DNA from: an uncultured Eubacteriales bacterium
GTDB lineage: Bacteria > Bacillota > Clostridia > Oscillospirales > CAG-272
DNA: 12,895 nt
NCBI GenBank assembly: GCA_902462015.1
Contig: CABPZV010000043.1
Location: forward strand, 1 to 12,895
Direction of reading: 5' to 3'
Below are positions 1 to 7,255 of the stretch, in pieces (positions within the stretch are counted from its first letter, which is position 1; every line of letters begins with the position of its first letter). Both the position numbers and the translations under genes were made by a program. Under the pieces are notes generated by a model, which ran no database searches, was not told where the DNA came from, and saw nothing but the letters and a program-made list of their open reading frames with translations.

Positions 1-1544
1 GCATAGGCGCAGCAATCGTCTCGAACACAATTGAAAGTAACTATGAAAACACCGATGCTACATATGAAGGCGAGGAAGATGATCCGACAGATTCCGATGA
101 AAATATAATACTGACCGAAGAAGACATCAAAAACACGCTCGGAATTCTTGAGCTTGCACTCGGGGGAATAACACTTTTAATATTCGGTTTCTATACGCTT
201 ACCGGTGACAAAAACGGAAGCTCTATCTTCTGTATGGCTGACGTAAATCTTCTGTTTTCCGCCCCGATGAAGCCGCAGTCGGTACTTGCATTCCGACTGA
301 CTGCAAAGGTCGGGACTGCCCTGCTCGCAAGCCTATATCTGCTGTTTCAACTGCCGAATCTCGCGTCAAGCCTCAGCCTGAGCGTACCGTTTGTAATCTC
401 ACTTCTGGCGTCATGGTTTATCATTTTGATTTACGGCAGACTGATTTCAGTCCTTGTTTATACGATTGCGTCTACGCATACCAATCTGAAAAAATATATA
501 ACTCCTGCGGTCTACGGAGCCGCAGTTCTGATTGCCGTATCCTTTTATCTTTATTACAGCTCACATTCAGGCACAGGCATTGCGGACGCAGCATTTGCTT
601 TCTTTAACAGCCCGGCATCACGCTATATTCCCGTATGGGGATGGATTAAATGGATGCCGCTCCTGATGTACAGCGGTAATTGGGTTCTGTCTCTACTGCT
701 TTTTATCCTGCTTATAGCAGGGGCAGCAGGCTTTGTCGCAATTATTTGGAACATCAAGGCCGACTTCTACGAGGACGCGATGGCAAAATCCGAGGAGCTT
801 GCAGAAAAGCTTTCCAGCGCCGCCGAGGGAAGAAACACAAAACGTACGCGTGACCGCGCGGATAAGCTCCGCCGCGACGGTTTGAAAAGAGGAACGGGAG
901 CGTCGGTGTATTTCTTCAAAACTATGTATAACCGCTTTCGGTTTGCACACTTCGGTTTCGTTACCAAAACCTGCATAACCTATGCCCTGATTGCCTGCTG
1001 CGCGTCGTTTGTTATGACGCAGATATTAGAGGTGCGGTATTTCATTGCCATACTGATGATATTCGGTGTCGTCGTATTTTATCGCGCACTCGCAAACCCG
1101 TCGGGCACAGACGTGGAAAAGCACTTTTTCTGGATTATTCCATGTGAATCTTTCCCCAAAATCATATACATATTGCTCGGAGGAACGCTATGCAGCCTGC
1201 TCGATATACTTCCTGCAATGTTAATTTCCGCACTCTGGCTCGGCGCGTCCTGGATACAGGCCGCCGCAGGAATTCTATTCGTACTGTCAATTGATCTGTT
1301 TTCAAGCGCGGCAAATATGTTTATTTCGCTTTCGCTTCCTGTCACTATAAGTCAGCAAGTCAAGGCAATGATTTTCATGCTGTTTATATATTTCGGTCTG
1401 ATTCCGGTGGCTGCCGTTATGATAACAGGCTTCGTTCTGGGACAGCCTGATCTGTTCATGCTTATATCGGCTGGTGTCAACATCGTACTAAGCTCGGTCT
1501 GCGCAATTATCTCCGGAGGATGCATAATGAGGGGCAGACGGTAA
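1..1544 (+). CDS. Putative ABC exporter membrane subunit, 5'-truncated by window edge
   Basis: The reading frame is open from base 3 to the TAA at 1542-1544. It gives 513 visible residues, and the true start lies left of the window. The protein is very hydrophobic, with roughly ten or more membrane segments. It carries what I recognise as hallmarks of the clostridial 'putative ABC exporter' family: ADVNLLFSAPMKPQSVL near visible residues 79-95, a YIPVWGWIKW segment near 208-217, and a charged cytosolic stretch (about 255-310) leading into LKRGTGASVYFFK. The family is thought to form the membrane part of an ABC efflux system, with the ATPase usually encoded just upstream; that gene would be outside this window. 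The methionine at 234 is internal, because the conserved frame continues well before it. An acidic loop lies at visible residues about 11-42. The substrate is unknown. The gene ends 57 bases before a strong terminator and is convergent with the next gene. Confidence 0.82.
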   Translation, partial: IGAAIVSNTIESNYENTDATYEGEEDDPTDSDENIILTEEDIKNTLGILELALGGITLLIFGFYTLTGDKNGSSIFCMADVNLLFSAPMKPQSVLAFRLTAKVGTALLASLYLLFQLPNLASSLSLSVPFVISLLASWFIILIYGRLISVLVYTIASTHTNLKKYITPAVYGAAVLIAVSFYLYYSSHSGTGIADAAFAFFNSPASRYIPVWGWIKWMPLLMYSGNWVLSLLLFILLIAGAAGFVAIIWNIKADFYEDAMAKSEELAEKLSSAAEGRNTKRTRDRADKLRRDGLKRGTGASVYFFKTMYNRFRFAHFGFVTKTCITYALIACCASFVMTQILEVRYFIAILMIFGVVVFYRALANPSGTDVEKHFFWIIPCESFPKIIYILLGGTLCSLLDILPAMLISALWLGASWIQAAAGILFVLSIDLFSSAANMFISLSLPVTISQQVKAMIFMLFIYFGLIPVAAVMITGFVLGQPDLFMLISAGVNIVLSSVCAIISGGCIMRGRR

Positions 1545-1600
1545 ATATCAGATTAAATACACGGCAAAGCCTCTTTATGAGCAGCTTTAAGCTGAACCGA

Positions 1601-1653
1601 AAAATAGTCTGCCGCAGATGAAAAAATCATCTGCGGCAGACTATTTTGTTTTT
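1601..1653. terminator. Bidirectional Rho-independent terminator between convergent genes
   Basis: A perfect 21-bp inverted repeat has arms at 1601-1621 and 1627-1647 and a five-A loop at 1622-1626. The core reads GTCTGCCGCAGATGA on the left arm. The right arm ends in TTTT followed by GTTTTT, and the left arm begins with an A-tract, so a U-tract follows the stem on either strand. It can end the exporter transcript from the left and the NatAB-like transcript from the right. Confidence 0.93.
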
Positions 1654-1675
1654 CCGATTGTCAGCCAAAAACGGG

Positions 1676-2920
1676 TCAGGCTTTCCAAACGGCCTTGATA
1701 ATCGATCCGATTTTAGGGGTAGTACCGTAGAGAAGTACGCCGACACGGTAAATTTTTGCAGATACAAAACCGACTCCTGCGACGGAGCCCACAAGAACAG
1801 CAATAGAAATTACAATTTCATATACCGGTACCGTACTCATTGCGATACGGGTAAACATGGCCATCGGCGATGTAAATGGAACAAAAGAACAAACCTTCAT
1901 AAGCATGGTATCTACGGTTCCGGCTGAAAATGAAAATACTACAACAACAAACGCGATGACAAACAGCATTGTAACCGGCATGACCGAAGTATTTATATCC
2001 TCAAGCTTGGAGGCTGTAGAACCTATAGCACCATATAAAAATGCATAGATAAGAAATCCGAGAATAAAGAATATCAGCATGTATCCGAGGAGAGCCGGAG
2101 GCATATTAAATATCGAATTTATAATCATATTTTCTCCCCAGTATGATTTATTCAGGCTGAAGCATATAAGCGCACTTCCGAATACGGCCACAAGTTGGAT
2201 AAGACCGGCAAAGCAGGAGGCGATTACCTTTCCGAACATCATGCTGACCGGCTTTGCACTTGTAATCAAAAGCTCCATAGCGCGCGAGCTTTTTTCGGTC
2301 GCAACGTTCGTCGCCACCATCTGGCCGTAAAGAAGAATGACCATATACAAAGCAAAAACCATGATATACGTATACCAGTAGTTCTGCATCTGGTCAACGC
2401 CGAGGCTCTCGGTAGATTTTTCTATCTGCACCGACATAATGGCTCCTGCCTGGTCTGCGGTCATACCGTTCTCTACCATTGAATTTACCCTGTACATGTC
2501 GCGCAGAAGCTCATCGGCAATTTCGGTTTTCACATCATACATTGACAGATTATTTACATAGTATGTATATGAAGTCATTCCGCTCATCACGAACGCGCAT
2601 TCGGCTTCCCCTGATAAAATCTTCTCTTTGACAGAGTCAAGCTCTCCGTCCGTACACTCTACATCGTAATCGGAAAATGCCGATGCAAAGAGATTCGCGA
2701 TAATCTCCGCGTTCTCCGGCTCATCCGCCTTTATCAGCATAACAGGGAGCCCGGTGGCCGGCGTCCCGGAATCGTCTTCGCTCTTAAAGGCTTCCATAAT
2801 ACGCGGAAAAAACATCACGGCGGCAATCAGGAGAACAAGAAAAATGGTTACACCTGCAAATACCTTGTTTTTTAAATAATACTTAAGCTCAAAATTGAAT
2901 ATTTTTCTGAATTGCTTCAC
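1676..2920 (-). CDS. ABC transporter permease, NatB/YhaP type
   Basis: A 414-residue integral membrane protein of the ABC-2 type, the permease partner of the ATPase encoded just upstream. One membrane helix (about 21-38) is followed by a large extracytoplasmic domain (about 42-178), then five helices near 182-202, 232-256, 277-299, 314-333 and 368-388. The cytoplasmic motif VATEKSSRAMELLITSAKP (206-224) is the signature I associate with NatB/YhaP efflux permeases. The length fits YhaP (about 419) better than NatB. The start is a GTG at 2918-2920. An in-frame TAA lies directly upstream and the next methionine is inside the first helix, so no other start is sensible. An AAAGGA site lies about 12 bases upstream, somewhat far. 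B. subtilis NatAB exports sodium. The substrate here is not readable from sequence and could be an antimicrobial or another toxic compound. Confidence 0.88.
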   Translation of the reverse strand: MKQFRKIFNFELKYYLKNKVFAGVTIFLVLLIAAVMFFPRIMEAFKSEDDSGTPATGLPVMLIKADEPENAEIIANLFASAFSDYDVECTDGELDSVKEKILSGEAECAFVMSGMTSYTYYVNNLSMYDVKTEIADELLRDMYRVNSMVENGMTADQAGAIMSVQIEKSTESLGVDQMQNYWYTYIMVFALYMVILLYGQMVATNVATEKSSRAMELLITSAKPVSMMFGKVIASCFAGLIQLVAVFGSALICFSLNKSYWGENMIINSIFNMPPALLGYMLIFFILGFLIYAFLYGAIGSTASKLEDINTSVMPVTMLFVIAFVVVVFSFSAGTVDTMLMKVCSFVPFTSPMAMFTRIAMSTVPVYEIVISIAVLVGSVAGVGFVSAKIYRVGVLLYGTTPKIGSIIKAVWKA

Positions 2921-2975
2921 TTATATGATCATTCCTTTCGTCAAACCGTTTGCCAGACACCGTCTCTCAGCGCCG

Positions 2976-3872
2976 TCACTTGCTGACAGCGTCTCCGGCA
3001 TACTCAACAAATATATCGCCCAGCGAAGGCTCAAACACTCTGATTTCGTCAATATCGTAATTGTCGGCAAGCCGCTTCATCACGTCCTTTTTGTCGCCGG
3101 CGGAAGCAAGCCTGATCATTAAGCTGCCGTCATCCGTGACCGTACAGGCCTGACCGAAATCGGCCCGGATTTGTTCCGGATACTCTGTCCGGACTACTAA
3201 ACGGTCGCGTATATAATTTCTCTTGATTGTATGTAAATCTCCGCATAAAGCTACCTTTCCCGAATTGAGAATAGCTATACTGTCGCAGAATTCCTCTATA
3301 TAACTCATCTGGTGGCTGGAAAAGAGTACAATTTTATTCCTTGATATCTGTTCCTTTACAACGTCCTTAAGCAGTCTCGCATTGACGGGATCAAGACCCG
3401 AAAACGGCTCGTCTAATATGACTATATCCGGGTCGTGTGCCAGCGCGGTTATAAGCTGAATCTTCTGCTGATTACCCTTCGAAAGCGTGTCAAGACGCTT
3501 GTTCCGATACTCCGTCATCCCCAGCCTGTCAAGCCAGTATTCTATAGCTTTAACAGCTTTGCCGCGGCTCAGACCTTTAAGCTCGGCAAAATATACAAGC
3601 TGATCTAAAATTATCTTTTTGGGATACAGACCGCGCTCCTCGGGAAGATAGCCGATTTTCAGCCTGCTGTAATCGACAGGCTGCCCGTCCAGAAGCACAT
3701 CTCCGCCGTTTGCTGGAAACACATTCATCAGAATACGGATTGTTGTAGTCTTTCCGGCGCCGTTTCTTCCGAGCAGGCCGAAAGCCTTTCCACCCGCGGC
3801 TTTGAATGATACTCCAGTAAGAACCTGTTTGTCTCCAAACGATTTTTCTATATTCCGAAGTTCTAATTCCAT
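2976..3872 (-). CDS. ABC transporter ATP-binding protein, NatA/YhaQ type
   Basis: A 298-residue cytoplasmic ATPase expected to drive the permease that follows 55 bases downstream on the same strand. It has a Walker A motif GRNGAGKT at 35-42, the YLPEERGLYP segment typical of this subfamily at 75-84, a signature LSKGNQQ at 130-136, a Walker B motif IVILDEP at 150-156 and a switch histidine in SSHQ at 187. An extra domain of about 100 residues (about 200-298) follows the nucleotide-binding core, as in YhaQ. The frame stays open upstream to 3965. I chose the ATG at 3870-3872 because AGGGGG lies six bases before it and MELELRNIEKSFG is the usual start of the family. The segment before it falls in the leader with its palindromes. 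Export by this pair is inferred from family; the substrate is unknown. Confidence 0.93.
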   Translation of the reverse strand: MELELRNIEKSFGDKQVLTGVSFKAAGGKAFGLLGRNGAGKTTTIRILMNVFPANGGDVLLDGQPVDYSRLKIGYLPEERGLYPKKIILDQLVYFAELKGLSRGKAVKAIEYWLDRLGMTEYRNKRLDTLSKGNQQKIQLITALAHDPDIVILDEPFSGLDPVNARLLKDVVKEQISRNKIVLFSSHQMSYIEEFCDSIAILNSGKVALCGDLHTIKRNYIRDRLVVRTEYPEQIRADFGQACTVTDDGSLMIRLASAGDKKDVMKRLADNYDIDEIRVFEPSLGDIFVEYAGDAVSK

Positions 3873-3937
3873 ATAAATCCCCCTGTATAAAATCGGTGCA
3901 GTATCGAGAGCAGTAAAATTGGAGCAGTGTTTCGGGA

Positions 3938-3952
3938 TTTTGCTTTGCAAAA
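3938..3952 (-). repeat. Short palindrome in the NatA-like leader
   Basis: TTTTGC at 3938-3943 and GCAAAA at 3947-3952 form a 6-bp inverted repeat around a three-base centre. It lies within the predicted 5' untranslated region, 66 bases before the start codon. There is no U-tract after it, so it is not a terminator. It could be a weak RNA hairpin or a member of a dispersed palindrome family. Confidence 0.5.
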
Positions 3953-3982
3953 CCGCCGCCCGCATCGAAACGAAACTTGCTG

Positions 3983-4004
3983 CCGTAAAGCTTCTGCTTT
4001 ACGG
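3983..4004. promoter_or_regulatory. Perfect palindrome over the NatAB-like transcription start, candidate operator
   Basis: CCGTAAAGC at 3983-3991 and GCTTTACGG at 3996-4004 are perfect 9-bp inverted repeats with a four-base centre. The site begins two bases after the predicted -10 box and spans the expected start site at about 3999, which is a common place for a dimeric repressor to bind. Transcribed, it would also place a partial hairpin at the very 5' end of the mRNA. No regulator gene is in the window, so the operator role is inference. Confidence 0.5.
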
Positions 4005-4005
4005 T

Positions 4006-4034
4006 ATTGTACCATAAATCTGTACAAATTTCCA
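4006..4034 (-). promoter_or_regulatory. Sigma-A-like extended -10 promoter for the NatAB-like operon
   Basis: On the minus strand the order is TGGAAA (4034-4029), a 17-base spacer, then TACAAT (4011-4006). TGG sits directly before the -10 box, giving an extended TGn element. The -35 matches TTGACA at four of six positions. The predicted start site is near 3999, giving a leader of about 127 bases. Confidence 0.65.
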
Positions 4035-4197
4035 GTATCTAAGCAATTTTATTTTTAAAACTATATTTGATCTGAATATGTCAGAAAGATAAAAAAACGA
4101 AACTGATACACCGCAGATAATAGTAAAATATGCACACAAAAACAGAATTGTGCGATTTTTTCAACTCCGGAGAAAGACAGCGACGTATTTCAATGAT

Positions 4198-4233
4198 CAA
4201 AAATTAAATCCCGGAGCGATAGCTCCGGGATTT
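4198..4233 (-). terminator. Rho-independent terminator of the opp operon
   Basis: A perfect 12-bp inverted repeat has arms at 4206-4217 (AAATCCCGGAGC) and 4222-4233 around a four-base loop. On the minus strand it is followed by AATTTTTG. It lies 18 bases after the oppA stop codon. Confidence 0.92.
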
Positions 4234-4251
4234 AGATATAATATATTAGCC

Positions 4252-6105
4252 TTACTTGGCGATAGTACAGTTCATGAAGTACTTGTATCCGAGAGGATTC
4301 GAGAAGAATCCCTCAACATTTTTATTGATCATATATATATCCGTGTAGAAATACAGCGGAACAATACAGCCGGTTTCCATAAGCATATCCTCAGCAATGT
4401 GCATAAGCTCATAGCGTGTATTGGTATCAGAGCAGGACTTGATCGTTGAGATGAGAACATCATACGTCTCAGCCCATGTTCCTCCCGTAACCTTGATATC
4501 ATAGCCCTGAGCTGAAAGATCAAGATCATAAAGCTTCAGCGAAGCATGATCTCCCTTTCCAAACTGAACGTCGTTGTTACCGGAAGCCGTAGTCCACATG
4601 TCGAGGAAACAGATCGGATCGTTGTAATCTGCGAGCCAGCCGTTACGTGCTATGGAATAATCTCCGTTCTTACGGGTGTTGAGGAATGTGTTCCACTCCT
4701 GGTTTTCAAGGTTGACTGTAATACCAACGCTCGAGAGAGCGGACTGGAGATATTCTCCGATAGCCTTGTGATTTTCGTCGGTGTTGTAAAGATATGTGAG
4801 CGTCGGAAAATTAGTGAATTTACTTCCGTCGTAGCTGTAGTATTTCTTCAAGGTCTCAATTGCAGAATTGAAATTGCTGGTAAATGCGTCGGCTTCAACA
4901 TTGTAATAGCCGGCAAAGCCGTCGTTGTGACCGGCGGTCTCGTAGAACTGCGTTCCGTCAGGATTGGTCATACCCATTGCAACGAAAGAGGACGCAGGAA
5001 GCTGACCGCCCTGAGCGACCTTTTCGACAATATAATTGCGGTCAAATAGGAGAGCGATCGCTCTGCGGATCTCAGCCTTCGCAGTCTCAGCCTCAGCTCC
5101 CGAAAGGGTGCTGTCAGCCGGAAGGATAGATTCGTTTATATTCCAGCATACATAATAGGTTCCAATCTGGCCAACTACCTTGAACTCGTCCGGATTGTTT
5201 TTCTTAAGATTCTCAATCTCGTTTGTCGGAACAGTATCAATAAGCTGCCATGTGCCGTTACGGAAATTGGAGAGCATATTGTTTGCATCGTCGGAGAGAT
5301 AGAACTTAAGCTCATCCATAGTTACGGAATCAGCGTCAATATAGTTTTCATTCTTCTTAAGAGTTATCACACTGTTGTGATCCCAGCCTGTCATGGTGTA
5401 AGGACCGTTGCAGATGTATTTGTCGGGAGAAGTAGCCCATGATTCATCGGAAACAATATCCTCACGTACCGGATAATAGGTGGGAAAAGCAAGAAGCTCG
5501 TTCCAGTATGAAACTTCGTTTGTGAGAGTGACAACAAGAGTCTTGTCGTCTTTAGCTTCAACCGCAAGCTTAGCATCGGGATTTACAGGCTCTTCAACGG
5601 TATTACCCTTTTCATCAACCTTCGGCTGACCGTTGTCGTCGAGAACCGGCTTGGTTTCCCAGATCTCGGCGTATCCCTTTACGTTTTCAAACATATAGCC
5701 GTAGTCAGCAGCAAGCTCAAATGAAGCCGCACGGTTCCATGCGAACACAAAGTCACCTGCGGTAACCGGCTTTCCGTCCGACCATTTCAGATTGTCTCTG
5801 AGAGTATAGGTATACGTGACGGTTCCGTCGTCGTTTATAACGCCTTCGGCAAGCTCGGTCGCAGCATCAGCTACGATCTGCAGATTGCCATCCTTGTCCT
5901 GACTCCACTTTGCAAGTCCGGAAAACAGATGCGCAAGCATAGTCGCACCGTCAACGGCAGAGTTGAGCGCAGGGTCGATTGTGTCAGGCTCGGACGCCAG
6001 ACATACTGCAAGACTGTTTTCATTACTTTCGGAAGGTTTTCCGCCGCAGGCCGCAAGTGACAACAGCATAATCGCGGCCAGTAAAAGAGCAATTTTCTTT
6101 CTCAT
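4252..6105 (-). CDS. oppA: Oligopeptide ABC transporter substrate-binding lipoprotein
   Basis: A 617-residue receptor lipoprotein of the family-5 extracellular solute-binding proteins (OppA/DppA). It captures peptides outside the cell and delivers them to the OppBC permease. Residues 1-19 are a lipoprotein signal with a KK charge region and hydrophobic core, and lipobox LAAC puts the lipidated cysteine at position 20. The mature protein opens with a family-typical region (EPDTIDPALNSAVDGATMLA). The pattern NLKWSDGKPVTAGDFVFAWNR is the classic OppA landmark. The start at 6103-6105 has AAAGGA six bases upstream and directly begins the signal peptide; an upstream in-frame ATG at 6183 would bury the signal. 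The protein is longer than enteric OppA (about 540), partly through a charged insertion around WETKPVLDDNGQPKVDEKGN. It is the last gene of the operon, 86 bases after oppF, and is followed by a terminator. Peptide specificity cannot be read from sequence. Confidence 0.93.
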   Translation of the reverse strand: MRKKIALLLAAIMLLSLAACGGKPSESNENSLAVCLASEPDTIDPALNSAVDGATMLAHLFSGLAKWSQDKDGNLQIVADAATELAEGVINDDGTVTYTYTLRDNLKWSDGKPVTAGDFVFAWNRAASFELAADYGYMFENVKGYAEIWETKPVLDDNGQPKVDEKGNTVEEPVNPDAKLAVEAKDDKTLVVTLTNEVSYWNELLAFPTYYPVREDIVSDESWATSPDKYICNGPYTMTGWDHNSVITLKKNENYIDADSVTMDELKFYLSDDANNMLSNFRNGTWQLIDTVPTNEIENLKKNNPDEFKVVGQIGTYYVCWNINESILPADSTLSGAEAETAKAEIRRAIALLFDRNYIVEKVAQGGQLPASSFVAMGMTNPDGTQFYETAGHNDGFAGYYNVEADAFTSNFNSAIETLKKYYSYDGSKFTNFPTLTYLYNTDENHKAIGEYLQSALSSVGITVNLENQEWNTFLNTRKNGDYSIARNGWLADYNDPICFLDMWTTASGNNDVQFGKGDHASLKLYDLDLSAQGYDIKVTGGTWAETYDVLISTIKSCSDTNTRYELMHIAEDMLMETGCIVPLYFYTDIYMINKNVEGFFSNPLGYKYFMNCTIAK

Positions 6106-6140
6106 AACGAATCCTTTCAAAATAAAATTTATTTCAAATG

Positions 6141-6160
6141 CCGGCAAATGTTCTCGCCGG
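6141..6160 (-). repeat. Intercistronic hairpin between oppF and oppA
   Basis: CCGGC at 6141-6145 and GCCGG at 6156-6160 form a 5-bp GC stem with a 10-base loop in the 86-base gap before oppA. An AT-rich stretch follows and then the oppA ribosome site. It may mark mRNA processing or protect the oppA segment from decay. The stem is short. Confidence 0.4.
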
Positions 6161-6191
6161 ACATATGAGAGCGTGATGTTCATATCCTACG

Positions 6192-7190
6192 TCAGTTTAT
6201 TTCGTCGACCCTATGGCAGGCAACAAAATGTCCCTTTTCCACTTCCCTGAATTCAGGCGTCGCCTGAGAGCACTGCTCTGCAGCATACTGGCATCTCGTG
6301 CGGAACGGACAGCCGGAAGGAGCATTGAGCGGACTTGGAATATCACCCTTTAGAATGATCCTCTCATTTGCCCTTGCCGTCTTCGGGTCAGGCACTGGTA
6401 CAGCTGAGATAAGAGATTTTGAATAGGGGTGAAGCGGTCTGCTGTATACCTCGTCAGCTCCCGCCAGCTCCACTATTTTGCCCAGATACATTACTGCTAT
6501 GCGGTCGCTTATATGCCGCACGACCAAAAGATCATGGGCGATAAAAAGATAAGTCAGACCGAGCATGTCCTGTAATTCATCAAACATATTGATGACCTGT
6601 GCCTGAATCGACACGTCGAGAGCGGAGACAGGCTCATCGCACAAGATAAAATCCGGATTCACCGCGAGAGCCCTCGCGATGCCGATTCGCTGTCTCTGTC
6701 CGCCGGAGAACTCATGGGCATATCTTGACGCGTGCTCGCTGTTAAGTCCCACGCGTGCCATGAGACCGAGAATTTTCTCCTCTCTCTCTTTTCTGTCCGA
6801 ATACATCTTATGAACGTCGAGAGGCTCACCGATAATATCTGAAACGGTCATACGCGGATTCAGTGACGAATACGGGTCTTGAAAGACCATTGTCGCCTTT
6901 TTGCGGAATGCTTTTATATCAGCTTTGGTTTTTATAAGCCTGCCGTCGTACCAAACTTCACCGGCAGTAGGTTTATAAAGATGAAGAATCGTTCTGCCAA
7001 CGGTAGTTTTGCCGCAGCCTGACTCACCCACAAGACCCAAAGTTTCCTTTTTATTTATAGTAAACGACACGCCGTCGACTGCTTTCAGCGGTTTTGAGCG
7101 GAACATTCCCATGTTTATGCTGAAATGCTGTTTTAGATTTTTTATCTCAATAAGAGGACTATTCAAATTCTCTTCGCTCATTTGTAACAT
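6192..7190 (-). CDS. oppF: Oligopeptide ABC transporter ATP-binding protein OppF
   Basis: A 332-residue cytoplasmic ATPase, one of the two that power the Opp importer. It has a Walker A motif GESGCGKT at 55-62, Q-loop glutamine at 104 in VFQDPYSSLNP, signature FSGGQRQR at 161-168, Walker B FILCDEP at 181-187 and switch histidine at 219. After the nucleotide-binding domain comes the oligopeptide/dipeptide C-terminal extension with four cysteines at 294, 300, 307 and 325 (spacing C-X5-C-X6-C-X17-C). Related DppD proteins are reported to hold an iron-sulfur cluster there. The first ATG (7188-7190) is preferred because AAAGG lies six bases before it; the ATG three codons later would be 15 bases away. 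It follows oppD by 65 bases. The VFQDPYSSLNPRMTV wording and the position after oppD support OppF/DppF rather than OppD. Confidence 0.95.
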   Translation of the reverse strand: MLQMSEENLNSPLIEIKNLKQHFSINMGMFRSKPLKAVDGVSFTINKKETLGLVGESGCGKTTVGRTILHLYKPTAGEVWYDGRLIKTKADIKAFRKKATMVFQDPYSSLNPRMTVSDIIGEPLDVHKMYSDRKEREEKILGLMARVGLNSEHASRYAHEFSGGQRQRIGIARALAVNPDFILCDEPVSALDVSIQAQVINMFDELQDMLGLTYLFIAHDLLVVRHISDRIAVMYLGKIVELAGADEVYSRPLHPYSKSLISAVPVPDPKTARANERIILKGDIPSPLNAPSGCPFRTRCQYAAEQCSQATPEFREVEKGHFVACHRVDEIN

Positions 7191-7222
7191 TCCATGCCTT
7201 TCTTCGGAATATTTGAAAAATC

Positions 7223-7237
7223 CGGCGCAGGACGCCG
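7223..7237 (-). repeat. Intercistronic hairpin between oppD and oppF
   Basis: CGGCG at 7223-7227 and CGCCG at 7233-7237 form a 5-bp stem with a five-base loop in the 65-base gap after the oppD stop codon. No U-tract follows on the minus strand, so transcription should continue into oppF. Confidence 0.4.
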
Positions 7238-7255
7238 CGCATATATGGCAATCAT

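Larger units (their letters stand above)
3873..4251. other. Intergenic region between oppA and the NatA-like gene
   Basis: No gene is supported in these 379 bases. Reading on the minus strand, they hold the opp operon terminator (4198-4233), an AT-rich stretch with nothing recognisable (about 4035-4195), the promoter of the NatAB-like operon (4006-4034), a palindrome over the predicted start site (3983-4004), and an untranslated leader of about 127 bases with a second palindrome (3938-3952) and the ribosome site of the ATPase gene. Confidence 0.8.

Noticed and set aside
2921..2932. ATG three codons before a TAA directly ahead of the permease GTG start, considered as a leader peptide
   Set aside because: The AAAGGA site abuts this ATG with no spacing, so initiation there is unlikely. 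It is more simply the spacer before the GTG start.
4132..4161. Possible plus-strand terminator: GCACA/TGTGC followed by GATTTTTTC
   Set aside because: The stem is only five pairs with a long loop, and no plus-strand gene precedes it.
4546..5049. Open frame of 167 codons on the plus strand antisense to oppA
   Set aside because: It overlaps the conserved solute-binding protein completely and shows no signal, motif or upstream ribosome site.
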